This document shows positions 58,756-64,000 of a stretch of 64,000 nucleotides of DNA, one piece after another. Both the position numbers and the translations under genes were made by a program. How positions within the stretch are numbered: position 1 is the first letter of the stretch; each line of letters starts with the position of its first letter. Source of the DNA: Haloimpatiens sp. FM7315 (GTDB lineage Bacteria; Bacillota; Clostridia; Clostridiales; Clostridiaceae); the NCBI GenBank assembly GCA_041861885.1, contig JBGVUE010000001.1, positions 546,001 through 610,000 on the forward strand, written 5' to 3'. The notes below the pieces were generated by a model. It made no database searches. It was not told where the DNA came from and saw only the letters and a program-made list of their open reading frames with translations.

Positions 58756-59371
58756 ATATGCCATCTTTGATATGGATGGAACCCTTATTGATTCTATGAT
58801 TATTTGGAAAGACTTAGGCAAAGAATATTTAAGGATAAAAGGTATTAAAGCACCAGAAAATTTAAATGAAATACTAAGTGCTATGTCTATGACAGAATCT
58901 TCAGAGTATTTTAGAAAAACTTATGGAATAGGGGATTCTGTAGAAAAAATAATTAGTGATATAAATAAAATAATAGAGAGTAAATACAAATATGAAATAG
59001 AATTAAAAAATAACGTTAGAGAATATCTTTCACATTTAAAAGCTAAGGGGGTTACTATGTGTGTAACTACAGCTACCCCTTTAGAACTTGCAAATGGAGT
59101 GCTTAAACGGCTTGGTATTTTAAATTATTTTTCTTTCGTAGCCTGCTGTGATGAGGTTGGATACGGAAAAAACAGGCCAGATATATTTTATTATGCTTTA
59201 GAAAAAATGAAGGCAGATATAAAGGATACTGTGGTATATGAAGATGCGGATTATGCCCTTGAAACCGCTAAAAAAGCAGGATTTTATACCATAGGAGTAT
59301 ATGATGAGTCTGCGGCAAAGTCTAAAGAAGAAATAAAAAATTTATGTAATGAGTATATAGAAAGTTTTTAA
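58742..59371 (+). CDS. HAD-family phosphatase in the thiamine operon
   Basis: 209 residues from TTG at 58742, 7 bp after GGAGGAA; an ATG 15 bp earlier sits over the ribosome binding site. HAD motifs: FDMDGTLIDS, TTATPLELA and YEDADYALETAKKAG. The start overlaps thiM by 14 bp, so translation is coupled. Many such phosphatases act on small phosphates; position suggests thiamine monophosphate or a precursor phosphate, but it could be a housekeeping sugar-phosphatase. Confidence 0.85.
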   Translation: MKKCKYAIFDMDGTLIDSMIIWKDLGKEYLRIKGIKAPENLNEILSAMSMTESSEYFRKTYGIGDSVEKIISDINKIIESKYKYEIELKNNVREYLSHLKAKGVTMCVTTATPLELANGVLKRLGILNYFSFVACCDEVGYGKNRPDIFYYALEKMKADIKDTVVYEDADYALETAKKAGFYTIGVYDESAAKSKEEIKNLCNEYIESF

Positions 59372-59377
59372 TAATGT

Positions 59378-59417
59378 AAAGTTAAGACTACTACAGTTTT
59401 GTAGCAGTCTTAACTTT
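59378..59417. terminator. Bidirectional terminator
   Basis: Arms AAAGTTAAGACTACTAC and GTAGCAGTCTTAACTTT with one mismatch pair and a six-base loop. It serves the thiamine operon and the convergent collagen-like gene at 59426. Confidence 0.88.
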
Positions 59418-59425
59418 AATTCTTT

Positions 59426-60247
59426 TTAAGATAATCTCATTATTGCAAATTGAACCTGCGAAGAAGCGGTGCCAAGGGTGATGGTATTAGCGCTGTTGTT
59501 GTATACATAAATAGTTGCAGGCACAGAGGTAATATTAATAATTCCTGCTCCTACAACTTGATTTGGAAGAGAGGCTGCACTAATATAACCTGAAATAGCA
59601 CTAGGAGATCCAGCACCAGTTGCAATTTGTGCAGATACAACAACATCAGGTAAAGGCTGGGTACCGTCAATTGATTCTACATGAACCCAAAATTCAAGGT
59701 AATAAGTTCCTAGAGTCTTAATAGTTAAAGTCTTTGATACAAATTTAATATCTGGATTGCCTTGAGTTACATTAGCTCCATCAAAAGGTATTGGAGAACC
59801 TGAAGTAATATTGTTTCCAAATATTTTAACTGATTCTACAGATACAGAAGGTATGCATGCTATACCTGTAATTCCCGTAGGCCCAGTAGGTCCAGTAGGT
59901 CCAGTAGGTCCAGTAGGCCCCGTAGGTCCAGTAGGTCCAGTAATGCCCGTAGGTCCTGAGTTTCCCGTAGGACCTCTTAAACCAGTAGGCCCCGTAGGTC
60001 CCGTAGGTCCTTGCACACCTGAAATTCCTGTTGCTCCGCTTAAACCCGTAGGTCCCGTAGGCCCAGTAGGCCCCGTAGGCCCAGTAGGCCCCGTAGGTCC
60101 CGTAGGTCCCGTAGGCCCTTTAGGACCAACAGAGCCCGTAGGCCCCGTAGGCCCCGTAGGTCCTGTTGGACCGCCAGGAGCAGTGCAGTTTTTATAATAT
60201 GGTATAAAAGCTAATTTATTTATATTATCACAACTCAAAATAATCAC
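59426..60247 (-). CDS. Collagen-like exosporium protein 1
   Basis: 273 residues. After a short N-terminus ([16 protein letters not shown]) a GPT/GPTGPT collagen region spans about residues 24-145. The rest is a beta-rich C-terminal domain ([16 protein letters not shown]), as in BclA proteins of spores. Thr in third position of Gly-Pro-Thr is the typical O-glycosylation site. The start is GTG at 60247 or the in-frame TTG 9 bp later, which has the better AGGAG spacing. Similar to the next two genes; probably on the spore surface. Confidence 0.88.
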   Translation of the reverse strand: MIILSCDNINKLAFIPYYKNCTAPGGPTGPTGPTGPTGSVGPKGPTGPTGPTGPTGPTGPTGPTGPTGLSGATGISGVQGPTGPTGPTGLRGPTGNSGPTGITGPTGPTGPTGPTGPTGPTGPTGITGIACIPSVSVESVKIFGNNITSGSPIPFDGANVTQGNPDIKFVSKTLTIKTLGTYYLEFWVHVESIDGTQPLPDVVVSAQIATGAGSPSAISGYISAASLPNQVVGAGIINITSVPATIYVYNNSANTITLGTASSQVQFAIMRLS

Positions 60248-60304
60248 ACTCCTATCTATTCTAAGCTACTTATATATTTATAAGTTAGCTTATATAGTTT
60301 ATAT

Positions 60305-61111
60305 TTATTTAACTTTCATTACAGTAACATGAGCTTGAATTGAAGTATTACCAAGGGTTATAGACCCAGTTAATGGATAAATTAAATGAAAAGTAGTTGA
60401 ACCAGTTATATTAACAAATCCAGTTCCATATAGCTCATTTGGTAGACCTGAAACGCTGTTATCAGCTTCAACACTTACTATAGTTTGACATAGGTCTGAT
60501 ACTAAAACTGTAAGGATAGTTGAACCAGTTATAGATTCTACATTTACCCAAAATGAAATAAAATAGGTTCCTCTTTTGTTAAGAGTAAAAGTTCCAGGTC
60601 CAGCATTATAGGTTATATCTGCTCCGCCTTTATCATTAGTTAAAACATTTAAAGGAATAGTATTATTAGATGAAAAAACTTTGCCTGCTGAACTAGTTGC
60701 TTGCATTGACATAGAAGACATAATAGTAGGACCATTAGGACCCGTAGGCCCCGTAGGACCATCAGAACCAGTAGGGCCTATAAAACCAGTAGGGCCTGTA
60801 GCACCAGGTATTAGTTCACCTGTAGGCCCCGTAGGTCCCAAAGATCCTATAACCCCAGTAACTCCTGAAATTCCAGTAGGTCCTTGATTGCCAGTAGGCC
60901 CTCTTAAACCAGTAACACCAGTTAGACCAACTGCACCAGGATTTCCTCTCAAACCAGTAGGCCCAGTAGGACCAGTGGGACCTTTTAAACCAGTAGACCC
61001 TCTCAAACCAGTAGGCCCAGTAGGCCCTGTGGCGCCAATAATGGAGTAACAATATCTATCACAAGACATAAATGTCATTTTATCAAAACTATCTGAACTC
61101 AAAATAATCAC
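60305..61111 (-). CDS. Collagen-like exosporium protein 2
   Basis: 268 residues. The collagen-like region (about 26-130) is more varied, including [16 protein letters not shown] and [13 protein letters not shown]. The beta-rich C-terminal domain ([16 protein letters not shown]) resembles that of protein 1. The leader AGGAGTGTGATTATTTTGAG is shared with proteins 1 and 3. The start is GTG/TTG with the same uncertainty as in protein 1. Confidence 0.88.
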   Translation of the reverse strand: MIILSSDSFDKMTFMSCDRYCYSIIGATGPTGPTGLRGSTGLKGPTGPTGPTGLRGNPGAVGLTGVTGLRGPTGNQGPTGISGVTGVIGSLGPTGPTGELIPGATGPTGFIGPTGSDGPTGPTGPNGPTIMSSMSMQATSSAGKVFSSNNTIPLNVLTNDKGGADITYNAGPGTFTLNKRGTYFISFWVNVESITGSTILTVLVSDLCQTIVSVEADNSVSGLPNELYGTGFVNITGSTTFHLIYPLTGSITLGNTSIQAHVTVMKVK

Positions 61112-61192
61112 ACTCCTATCTTATTTAAAAAACATAAATACAAAATACTTTTAAGGTAAAATATAGTAATTTCTGCGTTGTATAAATTAAAA

Positions 61193-62011
61193 TTAATTTT
61201 TAAATACTGACACAGATGCTTGTACGGCGGTACTTTGAATTGTGATATCTACACCACTTAAATTTACTAATCCAATAGTAGTAGGGGCAGAACTTACAGT
61301 GAAAATACCACTTCCTACTATTTGATTTGGAATGGCATCAGTATCAATTACAGTACTAATTAATGAAGCTGTTGTAAAGCCACCTGATGAAAGTAAAGAT
61401 ACTCTTAGTTCAGAAGCTGGAGTTTCATTACTAGCGATTGTAACCCAAAATGAGAAATAATAGGTTCCAGGTGAACTTAAAACTATATTGCCATCAATGT
61501 TATTAAAGCTAATGTCAGGTGAACCTTGGTCATTTATTAACGTATTTAATGGTATAATATCTAAGTTATTTATTGTAGTGTTTTCCAAATTATCAGCAAT
61601 AACAGTTAATGCTGGTAAAGGTGACGGCCCAGTAGAACCCGTAGGCCCCATAGGCCCAGTAGGCCCAGTAGGCCCAATTAAACCAGTAGGTCCCGTAATT
61701 CCCGTAGGCCCTTGTAAAGAAGTAGGCCCAGTAGGCCCAATTAAACCAGTAGACCCAGTAGGCCCAGTAGGACCAGTAGGCCCAATTAATCCAGTAGGTC
61801 CCGTAGGCCCCATAGGCCCAGTAGGCCCTTGATTACCAGCGACACCAATAATCCCAATAATCCCAGTAGGGCCAGTAGCTCCATCAGGTCCAGTAAACCC
61901 TATAGGTCCGGTTGCTCCAATTGCCCCAGTAGGACCCATTTGGCATGTTAAGGGTTTAGGACAGGACATAAAATCTTTATTTTTTATATTATGAAAACTC
62001 AAAATAATCAC
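61193..62011 (-). CDS. Collagen-like exosporium protein 3
   Basis: 272 residues from GTG at 62011, chosen because the same leader and N-terminal VIILS pattern precede proteins 1 and 2; an in-frame ATG further upstream adds residues that lack it. Collagen-like region about 24-138, then a beta-rich domain ([15 protein letters not shown]). It lies downstream of the Cys-rich gene at 62090, with a 78-bp gap. Confidence 0.87.
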   Translation of the reverse strand: MIILSFHNIKNKDFMSCPKPLTCQMGPTGAIGATGPIGFTGPDGATGPTGIIGIIGVAGNQGPTGPMGPTGPTGLIGPTGPTGPTGSTGLIGPTGPTSLQGPTGITGPTGLIGPTGPTGPMGPTGSTGPSPLPALTVIADNLENTTINNLDIIPLNTLINDQGSPDISFNNIDGNIVLSSPGTYYFSFWVTIASNETPASELRVSLLSSGGFTTASLISTVIDTDAIPNQIVGSGIFTVSSAPTTIGLVNLSGVDITIQSTAVQASVSVFKN

Positions 62012-62089
62012 ACTCCTATTATAAATATATATGGTAATAAAAACCCTGTAGGCAGAGATAAGTATTCTACATACAGGGAGTTTCAAAAA

Positions 62090-62677
62090 TTAAACTACAG
62101 TAAGTGATGTTACTTTGCAAATTGAAAATGCATAAGCAACAGCTCCATTTGTGCTAGTCCCTATTAATATACCAAGACCTATTTTCTTCAATAAAATATT
62201 TTCTTGTATTAAGCTAGGATTAGAAATAATTTCTAATGAAAGAGTTGTATTTGCTCTAAGTCTTCTTACAGTTTCTCTTATTGGTCTTTCATAGCAATCA
62301 CAGTCTGCACATGTACAAACAGGTTGAAGTAATGTGATTTCATCTGTTGGATTTAGGTTAGACCAGCTTAATCTTGAAATGTCACATATAGGAATAAATT
62401 CAGTGTTGTTAATATTTAGTAAACCATTTTGTGCAAAAATTATTTCACTTATTAAAATATTTTTAGGAATACCGGATATTGTTATTATTTCCAATAAAGC
62501 ATTTAAAGGCAAAGTTGCTATTAGTTTATTTATTAAATCCTCCATAGGATAAACACAGCAGTCACAAAGGCTATTTGCAGAGTTACAACACATAACACAG
62601 CAAGGTAGGCTGCATTCAGGGCAAAATAATTGTTCTAATTTTTCTTTTAATAAATTATTACTACTACTATATATCAT
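62090..62677 (-). CDS. Cys-rich spore-coat/exosporium-type protein
   Basis: 195 residues. The N-terminal third is rich in Cys: FCPECSLPCCVMCCNSANSLCDCC (about residues 18-41), with a second group CTCADCDC near residue 122. No membrane span or signal peptide. Cys-rich proteins of this kind crosslink spore outer layers in clostridia. It is transcribed toward the collagen-like genes and may form the base to which they attach; the family itself is not certain. Confidence 0.6.
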   Translation of the reverse strand: MIYSSSNNLLKEKLEQLFCPECSLPCCVMCCNSANSLCDCCVYPMEDLINKLIATLPLNALLEIITISGIPKNILISEIIFAQNGLLNINNTEFIPICDISRLSWSNLNPTDEITLLQPVCTCADCDCYERPIRETVRRLRANTTLSLEIISNPSLIQENILLKKIGLGILIGTSTNGAVAYAFSICKVTSLTVV

Positions 62678-62767
62678 GAGTTTTGCACCCCTTATATTTT
62701 AAATAAATATTTTTAATATATAATATGCCATTTTAGCTTGGAGTGCTAAAAAAATTTAAATTAAAAA

Positions 62768-63853
62768 TTATTTGAAGCCAATGCTTTCAAAAAACTTTTT
62801 ATTATTAATTAAAATTGTGTTATCAGGGGAGAAACTTAATGCTAATTCATTATGTTTAAAGGCTAGGGCGTTATTCTTTTCATGATAGTAACATAAACAT
62901 AATTCTACATGAGGAATCCAGGTCCAGTAAGATTCATAGAAAAAGCCTCCGTTTGCGGCTGGCTTTTCGAGTTTTGTAGTTAGATCATACCAAAATATTG
63001 CCTCTGAAAATTTATTTTGCAATTTAAAACATTTACCAATTAAAAAGGTTAATTCGGCTCTTGGTTTATCGTACTCAAAGGATTTGAAACAGTATTTTAA
63101 AGTCTCTTCAAATTGATTATTTGAAATATAATAGGAGGACAATTTATTGCAAGCGGATATCTTATTTTCTTTCCATGCTTTATCCATAGATAGAAGTTTA
63201 GTATATTGTTTGATAGCTTCTTCAAACAAGTGATGCTCATACAGTTCATTTCCATAGTAAAAGACATCTCTTGGCGAAAAATCAACTTTATCTTCTATCA
63301 TTTTTTTATATATGTTTAAATTTCTATCTATTTCACGTGGCTTAACTTTATCGTGGATTATACCAATATCGCTATTATAGATTTTACCGTATACTTGTAG
63401 ATAATTATGAACTCTTCCATACCATTTAAAGTTTCGATCTCTTCTAACAAGTCGATTTCGAATATAACTTAAAGCAGGGACACCATTTTTATCTACATTA
63501 AGATTGTAATACATTGTAACGGAGTCTACATTCTTATTTAGTGTGGCTTTTAAGGTCTTTAATTTTTCTTGATCTTCCTTTGATATTATGTCATCTGCAT
63601 CTAGATAAAATATATATTCTTTAGTTGCCTTACTGAAAGAGAAATTTCTAGCTGCTGCAAAATCTTGAATCCATTTAAAATAATAAATTTTATCTGTAAA
63701 TTTTTTTGCAATTTCAATAGTTTTATCTTTAGAGCCTGTGTCGACTATTATTATTTCATCTACAATGTCTTTAGCACAGTTTAAACACCTTTCTAAAACA
63801 GATTCTTCATCTTTTACAATCATACATAGACTTATACTTATTCCTTTTCCCAT
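62768..63853 (-). CDS. Family 2 glycosyltransferase with TPR-like C-terminus
   Basis: 361 residues. The N-terminal GT2 fold: ISLCMIVKDEESVLERCL, IIVDTGSKDKT and YLDADD (the metal-binding DxD). From about 190 there are helix-pair repeats (FYYGNELYEHHLFEEAIKQYTKLL), TPR-like. It resembles the glycosyltransferases that sit beside collagen-like genes in clostridia and add sugars to their Thr residues. Nearby genes are all spore-surface types, so this is the likely role. The start ATG at 63853 follows GGGGGATTCAT. Intact. Confidence 0.85.
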   Translation of the reverse strand: MGKGISISLCMIVKDEESVLERCLNCAKDIVDEIIIVDTGSKDKTIEIAKKFTDKIYYFKWIQDFAAARNFSFSKATKEYIFYLDADDIISKEDQEKLKTLKATLNKNVDSVTMYYNLNVDKNGVPALSYIRNRLVRRDRNFKWYGRVHNYLQVYGKIYNSDIGIIHDKVKPREIDRNLNIYKKMIEDKVDFSPRDVFYYGNELYEHHLFEEAIKQYTKLLSMDKAWKENKISACNKLSSYYISNNQFEETLKYCFKSFEYDKPRAELTFLIGKCFKLQNKFSEAIFWYDLTTKLEKPAANGGFFYESYWTWIPHVELCLCYYHEKNNALAFKHNELALSFSPDNTILINNKKFFESIGFK

Positions 63854-63982
63854 AATATGAATCCCCCAGTTTATTATTTTGAATATATATATATTTACTC
63901 AATTTACATAATATGAAGATAAAAAAATTTTGATACTACATTATAATAGACAAGCACACTAATTTATGCTATTATAAACAAT

Positions 63983-64000
63983 GGCGATGGAGTTCGCCTT
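63983..64000 (+). promoter_or_regulatory. 5' end of a probable fluoride riboswitch (crcB motif), cut by the window edge
   Basis: The last bases hold GGCGATGGAGTTCGCC (63983-63998), the first conserved stem and loop of the fluoride-sensing crcB motif in many Firmicutes. TATTATAAA upstream (63971-63979) is a possible -10. The rest, and the expected gene for a fluoride exporter or related enzyme, lie beyond the window. Confidence 0.7.

Noticed and set aside
59811..60197. Plus-strand open frame of Pro-Val-Gly-Pro repeats (also at 60681-60887 and 61488-61832)
   Set aside because: Antisense images of the collagen-like Gly-Pro-Thr repeats; no ribosome binding site and no independent features.
59850..61930. 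Short GTAGGTCCC-type repeats as a CRISPR array
   Set aside because: The 9-base units encode Gly-Pro-Thr without unique spacers.

Overview
The window is chromosomal DNA of a low-GC, spore-forming anaerobe, most likely Clostridium sensu stricto. The grounds are A/T-rich DNA with AGGAGG-type ribosome binding sites, a dnaE-pfkA-pyk block, a ferredoxin-nitroreductase, thiamine salvage under a TPP riboswitch, and collagen-like Gly-Pro-Thr proteins typical of clostridial exosporium. No rRNA, tRNA or CRISPR array was seen. Species cannot be named from the sequence alone.

Layout. 1-9 kb is core: the end of a CBS/hotdog regulator, DNA polymerase III alpha (dnaE), phosphofructokinase, pyruvate kinase and an RNA uracil-C5 methyltransferase. 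8.9-11.4 kb (minus strand) has a YfcC-type carrier and an esterase-like hydrolase. A second RNA methyltransferase gene (11.6-13.3 kb) has a foreign-looking C-terminal extension. It marks the left edge of a 12-15 kb accessory island with a serine resolvase, a complete type III restriction-modification system (mod-res), small HTH proteins, a ParB-like protein lying between two copies of one palindrome, a 1.4-kb non-coding segment with 50-bp repeats, and an HTH-fused DNA methyltransferase. The island runs into an IS3-family element, a Fic-domain gene pair, and remnants of IS3, IS256 and a bile-salt-hydrolase-type gene (25-30.3 kb).

30.4-40 kb is chromosomal again: hemerythrin-like protein, chemotaxis receptor, EamA transporter, a small exported putative Cys hydrolase next to an OmpR-type two-component system, an MFS carrier and a ferredoxin-nitroreductase. 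40.1-47.6 kb is the most intriguing metabolic locus: a TetR regulator, an FGGY sugar kinase, a RuBisCO-like protein, a class III PLP aminotransferase and an Old-Yellow-Enzyme/FAD oxidoreductase. It looks like a catabolic route for an unidentified substrate.

48-53 kb encodes a MacB/FtsX-type ABC exporter with an intramembrane-sensing two-component system. 53.2-56.7 kb is a TetR-controlled HlyD/ABC-2 drug-efflux operon with a readable promoter and operator. 56.7-59.4 kb is a TPP-riboswitch operon (thiamine-binding protein, thiW, thiM, HAD phosphatase). 59.4-63.9 kb (minus strand) is an exosporium cluster: three collagen-like proteins, a Cys-rich protein and a glycosyltransferase that probably decorates them. 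The last 18 bases look like the 5' end of a fluoride riboswitch.

A general caution: many genes, including essential dnaE (three breaks), are interrupted by single missing bases in A or T runs, and adding one base restores each family sequence. I read most of these as assembly errors and give such genes as one feature across the break. True decay is limited to the IS remnants and the hydrolase fragment near 29-30 kb.
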